A stretch of DNA of 64,000 bases from contig JBBDYG010000091.1 in the NCBI GenBank assembly GCA_040901765.1, positions 1-64,000 of the forward strand. Reading direction: 5' to 3'. A program made the translations under genes and the position numbers. Below the pieces are notes generated by a model. The model did not search any database. It was not told the DNA's origin and worked only from the letters and a program-made list of their open reading frames with translations. This document shows positions 1 through 9,259 of this stretch, piece by piece (positions within the stretch are counted from its first letter, which is position 1; each line of letters begins with the position of its first letter). Origin of the DNA: JBBDYG01 sp040901765 (GTDB lineage Bacteria > Planctomycetota > Planctomycetia > Pirellulales > Lacipirellulaceae).

Positions 1-49
<49 letters not shown>

Positions 50-95
50 ACGGCGGCTTCGCCGCCTCATTCACTGCCCTCTGCCTGCTGCCCTC

Positions 96-992
96 TTATG
101 CGCGATTTCTTCTTGTGACCAAATATTCCATCAGCGCCCGGTCAAACGGCATGCTCGTATCGAGCGGCACGTAGTCGATGCCGCTTTGAAAACACTCGCG
201 GCGATACGTTTCGCGGAAGCCACGTACTTCGGCCAGGTAATCGCGACGGAAGCTGTCGGCGTCTACTTCTAGCTTTTGGCTAGTTTCAGGCTCCTCCAGT
301 TCTACGAGACCCGTGAATGGAAAGTCCACTTCCGCCTCGTCGAGAATGTGGAACAGAATCACGTCGTGCCGACCATGCCGCAGCCGACGGAGCGCCGAAA
401 TCACCGGCTCCGGATCGGTCAGCAAATCGCTGAAGATCATCACCAGGCTCGAATGCTTGAGCATCGCGGCGAGCTGCGTCAGGCTGCGACCGATGTCGGT
501 CTTTCCTTCGGGCTTCAGCTTCGCGAGCAGCGACAACACGGTGCCAATTTGTTGCCGCTTCGACTTGGGCGGCAAGCTCTGGGTGATCTTCTCGCCAAAC
601 GTGACCAAGCCCACGGGATCGTTTTGGTGCACCATCAAATAACAAAGAGCCGCGGCCAGGCAGATTGCATAGTCGAACTTCGACAAGTCTTGGCGATACG
701 TGTAGGCCATCGATCGGCTGAGATCCATTGCCAAATAGCCCGTGATGTTCGTCTCGGCTTCAAACTTCTTGATGTAGTACTTGTCGGTCTTGGCGTAGAC
801 GAGCCAGTCGATGTCCTGTGGATTATCGCCCTGCGTGTACTTGCGATGCTCGCTGAATTCGACGGAGAACCCGTGATAGGGACTGGCATGAAGACCTTGC
901 AGAAACCCCTTCACAATAAACTGCGCGCGCAAATCGAGCCGCGAAATTTGGCGGATGACTTCGGGCTTGAGGTACTGTTCAACAGCGGCCAT
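96..992 (-). CDS. DUF58 domain protein (VWA-like fold)
   Basis: This 298-residue protein belongs to the DUF58 family, which is normally encoded beside a MoxR AAA ATPase and thought to act with it in assembly or activation of partner complexes. The hallmark DUF58 block lies near residues 38-80 (PYHGFSVEFSEHRKY, then GDNPQDIDWLVYAKTDKYY). A von Willebrand A-like strand follows (GYLAMDLSRSM), whose DLSRS matches the metal-site DxSxS pattern. No signal peptide or membrane segment is seen, so it is probably cytoplasmic. It lies downstream of the MoxR gene on the same strand, separated by a palindromic intergenic repeat. The family is recognised confidently; the substrate is unknown. Confidence 0.9.
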   Translation of the reverse strand: MAAVEQYLKPEVIRQISRLDLRAQFIVKGFLQGLHASPYHGFSVEFSEHRKYTQGDNPQDIDWLVYAKTDKYYIKKFEAETNITGYLAMDLSRSMAYTYRQDLSKFDYAICLAAALCYLMVHQNDPVGLVTFGEKITQSLPPKSKRQQIGTVLSLLAKLKPEGKTDIGRSLTQLAAMLKHSSLVMIFSDLLTDPEPVISALRRLRHGRHDVILFHILDEAEVDFPFTGLVELEEPETSQKLEVDADSFRRDYLAEVRGFRETYRRECFQSGIDYVPLDTSMPFDRALMEYLVTRRNRA

Positions 993-1002
993 TGTTAGGT
1001 TA

Positions 1003-1117
1003 GGAATAGGTCGCGGATGAACACGGATTGAGCGGATGATCGCGGATCAGGCAAACTAAGAGGATTTCTTTGAATCTGCGTCCATCCGCCAGATCCGCGT
1101 TCTTCCGCGACTGATTC
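1003..1117. repeat. Imperfect palindromic intergenic repeat, copy 1
   Basis: The arms carry interleaved versions of CGCGGAT and its complement ATCCGCG, so the two halves can pair into a long imperfect hairpin between the MoxR and DUF58 genes. A clearly related sequence lies at 7347-7464, and a looser relative at 5757-5938. It probably forms RNA hairpins between or after genes. Confidence 0.7.
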
Positions 1118-1118
1118 C

Positions 1119-2159
1119 TCACCCTGCGAATTTGGGAATCTCCGGGACTGGAATCTCTTTCAATAATCGCTCGACCAAATCCTCGTTGGTCATCCCTTCG
1201 GCCTGCGCTTGGAAGTTGGTGCTAACGCGGTGGCGCAGCACGGGGATGGCGATTTTTTGGACGTCGTCGATGGCCACGCTAAAGCGGCCATCCATCGCGG
1301 CCAAGGCTTTACCGCCGTGGATAAGGAACTGTCCCGCCCGGGGGCCGGCTCCCCAGTCGACCAGTTCGCGGACGAATTGTGGGGCGGTGGTGTCTTTCGG
1401 CCGCGTTGCGCGTACCAAGGTCGCCACGTACTTGATGATGTACTCGCTCACCGCCACCGAGCCGACGAGCTTTTGTAAATTCAGGATCGCTTTGGCCGAG
1501 AGAACCTTCCCCACCTCCGGTTTTTCCCCGCGGGTCGTCGAGGCGAGAATCCGCTCCTCTTCGGCCAGCGACGGGTAATCGACCTTGATGTTGAACATGA
1601 ACCGGTCGAGCTGCGCTTCCGGGAGCGGATAGGTGCCTTCCTGCTCGATCGGGTTCTGCGTGGCGATGACGAAGAAAGGATCCGGCAGCGAATACGTCGC
1701 CTGGCCGACGGTCGCTTCGCGTTCCTGCATCGCCTGCAACAGCGCGGCCTGCGTCTTAGGCGGAGTGCGGTTGATCTCGTCGGCCAGCAAGATGTTCGTG
1801 AAGATCGGTCCTTCGACAAACCGGAACGAACGCCGCCCCTGGTCGTCTTCGTCCAGCACGTTGGTGCCGGTGATGTCCGATGGCATCAAATCGGGCGTGA
1901 ACTGGATGCGTTTAAAGCTCAGGTCCAAAATCCGCGACAGCGTGCTGACCATCAAGGTCTTCGCCAGTCCAGGCACGCCTTCGAGCAGGCAGTGGCCCCG
2001 GGTGAAGATCGCTGCGAAGATTTGTTCGATCACGGCGTCCTGGCCGATGATCACCTTCTGCAATTCCTGCTGCATCACGTAACGATGCTGGCGAAATTCT
2101 TGCAGAATATCGCCCAAGTTGCGGCTCTTGGGGGCGGCGGGGGTCGAAACTGTTGACAA
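1119..2159 (-). CDS. MoxR-family AAA+ ATPase
   Basis: This 346-residue protein is a MoxR-type AAA+ ATPase, a chaperone-like motor that acts with DUF58 and VWA proteins. Walker A is GVPGLAKT at residues 61-68. The Walker B region (LLADEINRTPPKTQ) follows near residue 125, and the sensor region reads FVIATQNPIEQEGTYPLPEA. Length and motif order are normal for the family, and no export signal is seen. It is transcribed towards the DUF58 gene, with the long palindrome between them. The left-hand remainder of the usual cluster (VWA/Bat-like genes) would lie outside the window. Confidence 0.95.
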   Translation of the reverse strand: MSTVSTPAAPKSRNLGDILQEFRQHRYVMQQELQKVIIGQDAVIEQIFAAIFTRGHCLLEGVPGLAKTLMVSTLSRILDLSFKRIQFTPDLMPSDITGTNVLDEDDQGRRSFRFVEGPIFTNILLADEINRTPPKTQAALLQAMQEREATVGQATYSLPDPFFVIATQNPIEQEGTYPLPEAQLDRFMFNIKVDYPSLAEEERILASTTRGEKPEVGKVLSAKAILNLQKLVGSVAVSEYIIKYVATLVRATRPKDTTAPQFVRELVDWGAGPRAGQFLIHGGKALAAMDGRFSVAIDDVQKIAIPVLRHRVSTNFQAQAEGMTNEDLVERLLKEIPVPEIPKFAG

Positions 2160-2188
2160 TGCATCCCTTTCAATAATCTTCGACCAAC

Positions 2189-2245
2189 CGCTAATCGACG
2201 CTAATGAACGCTAATCGGAAGAAGTTTCATTAGCGTCGATTAGCG
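2189..2245. repeat. Perfect 20-bp inverted repeat upstream of moxR
   Basis: Bases 2189-2208 are the exact reverse complement of 2226-2245, with a 17-base loop. The arms are built from the repeated word CGCTAAT. It lies in the divergent region between the MoxR gene and the DUF4159 gene. It could be an operator or a member of an intergenic repeat family. Confidence 0.75.
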
Positions 2246-2415
2246 TTTATCAGCAGTTCTCTGTCTGGGCCAAGCGGTTTCAATCCGAGATGCCGCATTT
2301 TATAGCTGGATTGCATGGCGGACAATCGGACGGTCGGTTCGGGTTTGCCGACCCAAGTCCCGAAACCTACAATATTTACGTCAAGTTTACCGACCACTAT
2401 TGCGGGAGCCCGGCC

Positions 2416-4755
2416 ATGGAACGACGCCGCTTGCGGTGGACGCTGTTTTTACTTCCGATCGTGCTGTTTGCGACGGTCAGACCCGCCCGCGGGCAGGCGG
2501 TTGACGAACCACTCGATGCGGCCCAAGTTCTGGAGGCGATCGAGCGCGCCACGGCATATCTCAAGCGCGAGCAAAATCCGCGCGGCCAGTGGGACGACAT
2601 GCCCTCCTACGAAGCGGGCGTTACGTCGCTGTGTACGCTCGCGCTGCTGAGCGCCGGTGTCGAGCCGACCGATCCCATCGTGAGCAAAGCGCTCGGTTAT
2701 CTCCGCAGCATCGAGCTAGAAAAAACTTACACCGTTTCGCTACAAACGATGGCCCTTTGCGCGGGCGAGCCGAAGAAGGATTTGGTGCATATCCAGCGCA
2801 ACGTCGAGTGGCTCGAGCGCCATCAGTCGAAGGATGGCCACCGGAGCGGCAGTTGGTCGTATCCAGGCCCCGGCGGCGACAACAGCAACACCCAGTTCGC
2901 GGTGCTGGCGCTGCACGACGCCCAGCAGGTGGGCGCGAAGGTCCGCCGCGAGACCTGGGAGCGCTCGGCGAACTACTGGCGGAGTTCTCAGAATGCCGAC
3001 GGCTCGTGGGGATATATTCCCGGCGCGCCGGGCACCGGCAGCATGACTTGCGCGGGGATTAGCGCCGTGGTGATTTCTTCGCTCGCTTTGGAAGCGGGCG
3101 ACGCGGCGGTGAAAGACGGTCAAGCGAATTGTTGCTTGCCGCATCGCGACGACGAGGAGCTAGACAAGGCGCTCGATTGGTTCGGCCGCAAGTTCACCGT
3201 GCGGAATAATCCAGGCGTGGGAAACACTTGGCACTACTATTATCTCTACGGCGTGGAGCGCGTTGGCCGGCTCACCGCGCGGCGATTTATCGGCGATCAC
3301 GATTGGTACCGCGAGGGAGCCGACTTTCTGGTCCAGGAACAAGACCCGCTCACGCAGTACTGGAAAGGGAGCGGCCACGCGGAAAACAATCCCCATATAA
3401 GTACGGCGCTGGGTCTGCTATTCCTCTCTAAAGGCCGCTGGCCGATCTTGATGGGAAAAATGAAGTACGGCGACGACGACGGTTGGAACAACCATCGCCA
3501 CGACGCGGCCCATCTCACGGCCTTCACCGAGAAGGTGTGGAACATGCCGCTCACCTGGCAGGTGCTCGACCCGAAGACCGCGTCGGTCGAAGACTTGTTG
3601 CAAGCACCGGTGCTGTACATCAGCGGCGACGAGACGCCGGCGCTCATGGACGTCGCGGCGAAGCTGCGCGATTACGTCGATCGCGGCGGGTTCATCTTTG
3701 CCGAAGCGAGCTGTACAAACTCGCAAGCATTCGATGCTGGGTTTCGTAAGTTAATCGAAGCGATGTTTCCCGAGCCGGAGTACCGCTTGCAGCAACTTCG
3801 GCCGGCGCACCCATTGTGGCGGATGGAAAAGCTTGTGCGGCCCGATTCGCCGTATGTCGGCAAGCTGTGGGCGGTGGAATATGGCTGCCGCACCTGCATT
3901 GTCTATTCGCAAGAAGACCTCTCGTGTTATTGGGAACTGGACGTGCCCGCCCGGATCGACGCTTATCCGCCCGAAGTGCGGCAGCATGTCGATGACGCCA
4001 ACACGATTGGCATTAACGTGCTCACCTACGCCACCAACCGCGAACCGAAGGGAAAAGAGCATAGCTTTGTGATGGAGTTAGACGACGACGCTTCCTCGAA
4101 GCCGGGCGCTCGGGGCGTGATTCAAGTCGCCAAGCTCCGCCACGGCGGCGGCTGCGACGACGCGCCGGGAGCGCTGGTGAACCTGATGCGCGCCGCGGCG
4201 CAGGGCGAGACCAAACTTCGCGTCAGCAGTGCAGACGAACTTATCGGCATCGGCGATTCGGCGCTGTTTGACTATCACCTCGTGTTCATGCACGGCCGGC
4301 ACGACTTCCGGCTCACTCCGCAGGAACGCGAGCAACTGCGGCTCTACCTCACGGAGCGTCAGGGGACGCTGCTTGCCGATTCGATCTGCGCGAGCAAGGC
4401 GTTCACCGCTGCGCTTCGCCGCGAGTTAGCTGCCGCGCTGCCCGAAGGTCGCCTCGAGCAAATTCCGCCCGACGATCCCATCTTCACCGACGCTTACGGC
4501 GGCTACGATATTCGGCGCGTGGAGCTGCGCGATCCACAACCGCAAACTGACGACCGCCCGCTGGCAGCCCGCGTGCGGCGGACCGAGCCGCAGTTAGAAG
4601 GCATCCGCGTCGACGACCGATGGGCCGTCATCTTTTCGCCGTTCGACATTAGTTGCGCGCTTGAAAAGCACGAAGCGGTCGAGTGCCGCGGCTACAGCCG
4701 CGAAGACGCCGCGCGGATCGGGCTGAACGTGCTGCTCTATTCGCTGAATCAGTAG
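2416..4755 (+). CDS. Exported DUF4159 protein with terpenoid-cyclase-like repeats
   Basis: The N-terminus from ATG 2416 (MERRRLRWTLFLLPIV...) is a clean Sec signal peptide ending near ARGQA. An upstream in-frame start at 2290 would add 42 residues that do not look like an export signal. After the signal, residues of about 30-330 form alpha/alpha-toroid repeats like those of squalene cyclase or prenyltransferase folds, including QNADGSWGY. Two DUF4159-like modules follow, one starting APVLYISGDETPALMD and a second near the C-terminus (LVFMHGRHDFRLTPQERE). DUF4159 proteins are planctomycete-rich and usually sit beside MoxR/DUF58 genes, as here, but no activity is established. It is divergent from moxR. 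Confidence 0.85.
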   Translation: MERRRLRWTLFLLPIVLFATVRPARGQAVDEPLDAAQVLEAIERATAYLKREQNPRGQWDDMPSYEAGVTSLCTLALLSAGVEPTDPIVSKALGYLRSIELEKTYTVSLQTMALCAGEPKKDLVHIQRNVEWLERHQSKDGHRSGSWSYPGPGGDNSNTQFAVLALHDAQQVGAKVRRETWERSANYWRSSQNADGSWGYIPGAPGTGSMTCAGISAVVISSLALEAGDAAVKDGQANCCLPHRDDEELDKALDWFGRKFTVRNNPGVGNTWHYYYLYGVERVGRLTARRFIGDHDWYREGADFLVQEQDPLTQYWKGSGHAENNPHISTALGLLFLSKGRWPILMGKMKYGDDDGWNNHRHDAAHLTAFTEKVWNMPLTWQVLDPKTASVEDLLQAPVLYISGDETPALMDVAAKLRDYVDRGGFIFAEASCTNSQAFDAGFRKLIEAMFPEPEYRLQQLRPAHPLWRMEKLVRPDSPYVGKLWAVEYGCRTCIVYSQEDLSCYWELDVPARIDAYPPEVRQHVDDANTIGINVLTYATNREPKGKEHSFVMELDDDASSKPGARGVIQVAKLRHGGGCDDAPGALVNLMRAAAQGETKLRVSSADELIGIGDSALFDYHLVFMHGRHDFRLTPQEREQLRLYLTERQGTLLADSICASKAFTAALRRELAAALPEGRLEQIPPDDPIFTDAYGGYDIRRVELRDPQPQTDDRPLAARVRRTEPQLEGIRVDDRWAVIFSPFDISCALEKHEAVECRGYSREDAARIGLNVLLYSLNQ

Positions 4756-5094
4756 CCGCAGAGCGGCGACACCGACAATCTCAAACGCGATGTCGCCGCT
4801 TCGGCTGGCAGACGCCTCGCCCTCCGACAACGCCGGAGTCCGCCTATTCCTCCGCGGGATTCGGCCGGAAACCGCAAGATTTCGCCAAACTGGCGACTAT
4901 TTCGTTGCTTTGCTTCCTCTGGCAACTAAAATCAATGGTGGCGTGGGCAATATGCGCCCCGCGGGCCAGTTTTCACCTTCCATCGAAAAGGCAGGACTAA
5001 TGAGCTTCATGCGCTACCGAGGGTAGCGTCTTCTCGCTCGGTTTGGTCGTGAATTGTTCGCGGCCAGTTCTTAGTCCTCGATGGAATTGCACCC
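4756..5094. other. Intergenic gap, no gene seen
   Basis: No convincing reading frame, hairpin terminator or RNA gene was found between the DUF4159 gene and the next PEP-CTERM gene. The stretch presumably holds the promoter of the latter. Confidence 0.5.
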
Positions 5095-5742
5095 ATGTTG
5101 ATACACCGCCTGTTGGGGCGGTGGCGTGCGCTGTTGGTGGGTTCGCTCCTCGCCAGCGGTCTATTGCATGTCACTGCCACGGCTCCTGCTTCCGCAGCCA
5201 GTCAGCTCGGAGGCTGGGTCTATATTGATCGAAATAATGACAGCGTACTTGCCTTCGCCGACGATCCGCAACCGGAATTCGTGATCGGCGACGTTGAAAT
5301 CAAGCTCTTCTTGCAGACGCTGGGGGAAGACGTGCTTGTGGCGACGACACTCACCGATGAGTTTGGCCGCTACGTGTTTCCCGGACTCGACCCCGGAACC
5401 TATGCGCTTTTGCAAACGCAACCGGTGGAATATCTCGACGGCCTCGACACGCTGGGCATTCTGCGAAGCCTGAACGATCAGCCCGTGCCGGGAAGCGCTT
5501 CGGCGGGCGTCGCCCTGAACAATGCCTTTCGCGACATTGTCTTGACGGACAACCTATTCGGCGACTTTTACACGTTCGGCGAGCGCGGCCTGTTGCCCGG
5601 GTTTGTGTCCAAGCGATTTTTGCTCGCCTCCTCGCCACCGCTGCCACAAGCAATTCCCGAGCCGGCGAGTGCGATGTTAGCAATTGTCGCCGTCGCGGGA
5701 GGATTGTTATTGCGAAGGCGGCGAAGTAATCACTTAAACTGA
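5095..5742 (+). CDS. PEP-CTERM protein with SdrD-like B domain
   Basis: This 215-residue protein has a signal peptide (MLIHRLLGRWRALLVGSLLASG..., ending near ASAAS). A SdrD B-like / Cna-B-type beta-sandwich follows (GGWVYIDRNNDSVLAF, then DEFGRYVFPGLDPGTYAL), and the C-terminal sorting tail has PEPAS, a hydrophobic helix and RRRRS. In this family the PEP-CTERM tail is recognised by an exosortase and removed, leading to surface release or attachment. The B-like domain is typical of extracellular adhesive or structural proteins. It sits alone between two intergenic repeats. Confidence 0.85.
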   Translation: MLIHRLLGRWRALLVGSLLASGLLHVTATAPASAASQLGGWVYIDRNNDSVLAFADDPQPEFVIGDVEIKLFLQTLGEDVLVATTLTDEFGRYVFPGLDPGTYALLQTQPVEYLDGLDTLGILRSLNDQPVPGSASAGVALNNAFRDIVLTDNLFGDFYTFGERGLLPGFVSKRFLLASSPPLPQAIPEPASAMLAIVAVAGGLLLRRRRSNHLN

Positions 5743-5756
5743 AATCGGTCGTGATT

Positions 5757-5938
5757 GAACCACGGATTCCGCTGATTTCACGGATCGGAATCGCCACGAA
5801 AAGACACAAAGAGGAAGAGGGTCCGCAGATGAACGCAGATAGTCGCAGATGAAAAGCAATCGAGCGATCGGAAAAGCATTCGGAATTCTATCTGCGAACA
5901 TCTGCGTCATCTGTGGACAAATCTCTAAACATGCGCAG
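5757..5938. repeat. Palindromic intergenic repeat, related family
   Basis: The region contains words such as CACGGAT, CGCAGAT and their complements (ATCTGCG appears twice). It is related in style to the hairpin repeats at 1003-1117 and 7347-7464. It lies between the convergent SdrD-like gene and the BBP7 gene, where it could act as a bidirectional transcription stop. Confidence 0.55.
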
Positions 5939-5939
5939 C

Positions 5940-7229
5940 TCAGTAGGCGTATTGCAGGCCGACGTCCAGGCCGTGCGCCACTAGTTGCGTTCCGCGGAGA
6001 CCGGGGAACGCGGGATCGGGTCCGCCGCCGGCGGTCACCGGGGGGATGTTGCGTGGATCGACCTTTAATCCCGGCGGCAAATGGGATGCCGCGCGGACCA
6101 CGTCGCTCCAGATGATCACGTTGTAACCCGCGCGGGCACTGAGCCGGGGCGTGAGTTGCATCCCCAGGCCGATTCGCAATTCGGGGATGACCTCCAATCG
6201 CGTATCGCTGTAGCGGCCGATGTTGGTGACTTCTGAAGTCAATAGTCCGCCGACAAACGACGCCGTCCCCGCGCCAGGAACGGTGTTCACCGTTTCGCCG
6301 TCAATCGTCACGACGCGGCGATGACCGCCGATCGCCAATTTGGCCATGCCGTCGAGCCACCACCAGCACTGGGTCATGCGGCCCTGCGCGCCAATCTCGC
6401 CGCCGTTGAACGTGCTGCGGGAGTTGAACTGGTCGCGGACAAAGATTTCCGTGCCGGGCACCAAGGGTGTAGTCGTGCCGGGCAGCACGGTGAGATTTTC
6501 GGTGATTAACAGTTGCGACTCGTAATTGTAGTAGCGATATCCGCCGAGCATGTCCCACTGAGCGCTGTATCCACACGGCTCGCAGCACCGCCACATGCAC
6601 TTTTGCAGGGTGACTGCGGCGCCTTGGAAGTCGTCGTAGCCGGAGATGCTCACCAAGCCGTCAAGTTCATTCGGCACCGAGATAAGCTGCGCATCGGGCG
6701 CATTGGTTTCGGTGTTGAAGAAGGGCCGGGTAATGATTAGACCCGCGTTGGAACCTTGCGTGAACTGATAGTCTTCGTTGTCGAGCTCGAAATACTCGGC
6801 GCTGATGCCGATCGTCTGACAACAATCGAGCCAGACCCCACCGTAGATGCGGAAGCCGCTTCGCAAATCGTCGCCAACGTTCTCGTTGCCAAACAGGATT
6901 TGGGTGGAGGGATCGCCGAGCACGCCCGCTTGCGCGAGCGGTGTGCCGACCGGGCTGGCGGTAATTAGTGGCGGCAGGCGGACATCGTCGAGTTGCCAGG
7001 CGAGGTAGTCGGCGCCGATCCACCAGGACCAGCCGCTGCGACTTTGCGATAGCGGCACCTGGACGCAGTCTCCGCAATCGGCCTGAACGCAGTCGCCGCA
7101 ATCGGGCGGTGCGTTCTCATAACCTTCTTGGGCGAAAGTGCTGGCGGCAAAGCCCAGAACGGCGCCCAACGTCCACACCCGTAGCGCGGCGGTCCGGCCG
7201 CGCCGGCCGCTAGCGTGCAATTTCATCAT
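5940..7229 (-). CDS. BBP7-family outer-membrane beta-barrel protein
   Basis: Translation from ATG 7229 gives 429 residues with a signal peptide (MMKLHASGRRGRTAALRVWTLG..., cleaved near TFAQ). This start is preceded by a GGGGGGAAAC purine tract, whereas a longer frame from 7433 adds a non-signal extension. The mature part starts with a short repeated DCGDCVQ motif and then WSWWIGADYLAWQL, the signature opening of the planctomycete BBP7 putative porin family. Alternating hydrophobic strands and a terminal aromatic residue (LQYAY) fit a barrel. Function beyond outer-membrane localisation is unknown. Confidence 0.85.
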   Translation of the reverse strand: MMKLHASGRRGRTAALRVWTLGAVLGFAASTFAQEGYENAPPDCGDCVQADCGDCVQVPLSQSRSGWSWWIGADYLAWQLDDVRLPPLITASPVGTPLAQAGVLGDPSTQILFGNENVGDDLRSGFRIYGGVWLDCCQTIGISAEYFELDNEDYQFTQGSNAGLIITRPFFNTETNAPDAQLISVPNELDGLVSISGYDDFQGAAVTLQKCMWRCCEPCGYSAQWDMLGGYRYYNYESQLLITENLTVLPGTTTPLVPGTEIFVRDQFNSRSTFNGGEIGAQGRMTQCWWWLDGMAKLAIGGHRRVVTIDGETVNTVPGAGTASFVGGLLTSEVTNIGRYSDTRLEVIPELRIGLGMQLTPRLSARAGYNVIIWSDVVRAASHLPPGLKVDPRNIPPVTAGGGPDPAFPGLRGTQLVAHGLDVGLQYAY

Positions 7230-7346
7230 GTTTCCCCCCTCAAAGCGGCGGTCGGCGAAGCTGAAAATGCAGCACGTAACGATTACGCCGATTCCGCTCT
7301 CATTTCCTATCGGCTCGACCGGGCCGACATTTGAGCAGAAATTTGG

Positions 7347-7464
7347 TCGCGGAGAAACGCAGATTGGGCGGATGAAGACGGATCGGGCAACATGAACTAG
7401 AAACGGTCGCCAATTCGCAATCTCCGCGTACATCCGCTTGATCGGCGTCCATCCGCGACCGATT
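7347..7464. repeat. Imperfect palindromic intergenic repeat, copy 2
   Basis: This stretch follows the same order of words as 1003-1117 (GGTCGCGGA, GCGGATGA, CGGATC, GGCAA, then ATCCGC and CCATCCGCGACCGATTC), so the two are copies of one element. Both lie in intergenic space, and the arms pair into a long hairpin. Confidence 0.7.
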
Positions 7465-7465
7465 C

Positions 7466-8011
7466 TCAGAGCAATCGCTCTACTGCCGCTTGGATGTCGG
7501 AGAATTCCAGCGGCGGTGCGTCGGGGCCGGGTTCAAAAGTTTCCACCAGTTCGCCGGCGCGATTGTAGAGCCGGTAGTGGGGTATAAGATCGATCTCGAA
7601 TTCTTCGAGCGACTTCGGGCTGGAACCGAATTTCGAGATCAGATGCCGTCCTGCCGCGCCGCGTTCTCGCAAGAATGCTTGAATCTCCGCGGCGGCGTCG
7701 GGGTCGTCCATGCTGAGCGTGATGACTCGCAGGCCGCGGTCTCGAAGCTCTTTTTGCAACGCCAGAACGGCCGGCAATTTCTCGACGCACGGCACGCACG
7801 ATGTGGACCAATAGTCGACCAGCACCACGTTGCCCCGGTGCGCGGCTAGCATATCGTCAAGCGCCGCGCGGTCGGCGATTTCGAGAGTGGCGTCTTCGAT
7901 CGGAGCAACGGCTTTGACGGTTGGCGGGGTCGAGTCAGGCGCTTGGCTACACGCGGCGCACAGTAACGCGGCGAGAATTGAAAGTGCGGGCACGGGCCGT
8001 AATGAACTCAT
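7466..8011 (-). CDS. TlpA-like thioredoxin-fold lipoprotein
   Basis: This 181-residue protein starts with a lipoprotein signal peptide whose lipobox ends at Cys21 (ALLCAAC). A thioredoxin/redoxin domain follows with WSTSCVPCVEKLP, the active CxxC being C72 and C75. TlpA-like proteins reduce or shuffle disulfides on the outside of the inner membrane. The C-terminal cis-Pro region reads IDLIPHYRLYNRAGE. It is co-oriented with another redoxin gene at 8374-9009, separated by intergenic repeats, and the pair suggests a periplasmic thiol function. Confidence 0.88.
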   Translation of the reverse strand: MSSLRPVPALSILAALLCAACSQAPDSTPPTVKAVAPIEDATLEIADRAALDDMLAAHRGNVVLVDYWSTSCVPCVEKLPAVLALQKELRDRGLRVITLSMDDPDAAAEIQAFLRERGAAGRHLISKFGSSPKSLEEFEIDLIPHYRLYNRAGELVETFEPGPDAPPLEFSDIQAAVERLL

Positions 8012-8100
8012 CGACGCAAGACTCCAACCGTCAGCACGAGTGCCAGTCTGTTTGAGAAAGGCAGTGAAACGTCGTTTTTCATCCCAGCGGGATGACAGCC

Positions 8101-8285
8101 ATTAGCCGGTGGTCGCGCAGCGCACCACCGGGAAGCAAATGAATTGTTGCACGACCCCGGCAGGGGTCGCAGCAATCTCACGTCCCGCGAGCGTGCTGGC
8201 ACTCCTGCCGGGGTGCTTCAACTCATTGCTCATCGTGCCGGTGGTGGCGCTTCGCTTACCACCGGCTAATCGCTATCAAGCCTCC
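8101..8285. repeat. Inverted pair of a planctomycete-type intergenic repeat
   Basis: The element at 8101-8131 (ATTAGCCGGTGGT...) recurs in inverted orientation at 8238-8270 (...ACCACCGGCTAAT). The second copy continues into TCAAGCCTCCGGCTTGA, and a third copy is found at 20391-20450. A complementary pair CCCCGGCAGGGG and CCTGCCGGGG lies between them. The block separates the two thioredoxin-fold genes. Confidence 0.7.
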
Positions 8286-8373
8286 GGCTTGAATGCACGA
8301 ATGCTTTTTGCAAGGGCAACGGCGTAGGGTGCCACGCTTGCCTCGATCGGCAAGCGTGGCACGTCGCAACGGA

Positions 8374-9009
8374 TTACTTTTCCCAATGAATGCCGCAACC
8401 AAAGGCCTTGGATTCGGTCACTTCGGGGGCACGACCGGCAAGCAGGGCATCGACCGCGTCGCGGACATAGTGGACTTCAACCTTGTCCGCGTCTTGATTG
8501 TCGTCGATGGCGCCAACATAAGCGATCTTGCGATCCTTATCGAGCACGAACACATGGGGCGTCACACGAGCGCCGCATTGGCGGGCCGATTCTTGCGATG
8601 GGTCGTCGAGGTAGGCGAAGTTGAACTCTTGCTTCTCGGCCCGCTCTTTCATCGCGGGCAGTTCTTCGCGCTCGCCATTGTTGACATTGATCGCGACTAC
8701 GCGGACGCCTTTGTCTTCGTAAGCCTTCTGTAGTTCGACGAGCCTTGGCTCGTAATCCTTGGCCACGGGGCAACCGTTGCAGGTGAAGACTTGGACGATC
8801 ACCTCCACGTCTTCCAGGTCGGCCAGGCTGTGTGACTTGTCGTCAACGCCCATGAGGCCTTCCCACTGCGGGGCCTTGTCGCCGACGGTGAGTCCCTTCT
8901 TTTCTTTCGCCCCCTTTTCCTTGTCGCCTGGTGCCGCGAGTGCGATCGCGCTCACGCCGATTCCGAGCGCCAGCACCACTAGCAGGCTTACGAACTTGTA
9001 ACTCTTCAT
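8374..9009 (-). CDS. Exported redoxin-domain protein
   Basis: The start at 9009 is fixed by a strong ribosome site (AAGGAGGAACG) and a signal peptide (MKSYKFVSLLVVLALGIGVS..., cleaved near ALAAP). The 211-residue product has an AhpC/TSA-Redoxin fold with VFTCNGCPVAKDYEP, giving a CxxC at C77 and C80. Later come VFVLDKDRKIAYVGAIDDN and a C-terminal Cys-containing segment (AFGCGIHWEK). Proteins of this type are thiol-disulfide oxidoreductases or peroxiredoxin-like enzymes and are frequent in planctomycetes. The substrate is unknown. Confidence 0.88.
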   Translation of the reverse strand: MKSYKFVSLLVVLALGIGVSAIALAAPGDKEKGAKEKKGLTVGDKAPQWEGLMGVDDKSHSLADLEDVEVIVQVFTCNGCPVAKDYEPRLVELQKAYEDKGVRVVAINVNNGEREELPAMKERAEKQEFNFAYLDDPSQESARQCGARVTPHVFVLDKDRKIAYVGAIDDNQDADKVEVHYVRDAVDALLAGRAPEVTESKAFGCGIHWEK

Positions 9010-9259
9010 GCGTTCCTCCTTAAGCAAACTGTTCTTGGGCGTTACGCGGGTGGCTGCTTCAGGGAACATCCCCGATCGTGCGTCAGCCATCCACGCTCAG
9101 TCAGTGTCACCCAATTGCCGTGTATACGCAACGAGTACCCCATGGTTTGCGCCGGAAAGCCGCAACTGTGGCGGATCGAGATCGAGCCGCGCCGCCGATC
9201 GGGGCACAACATGGTGCGATGTAAAGAGTTGCGCGTTGTGCTAGCGACCGCAAAGCGTC

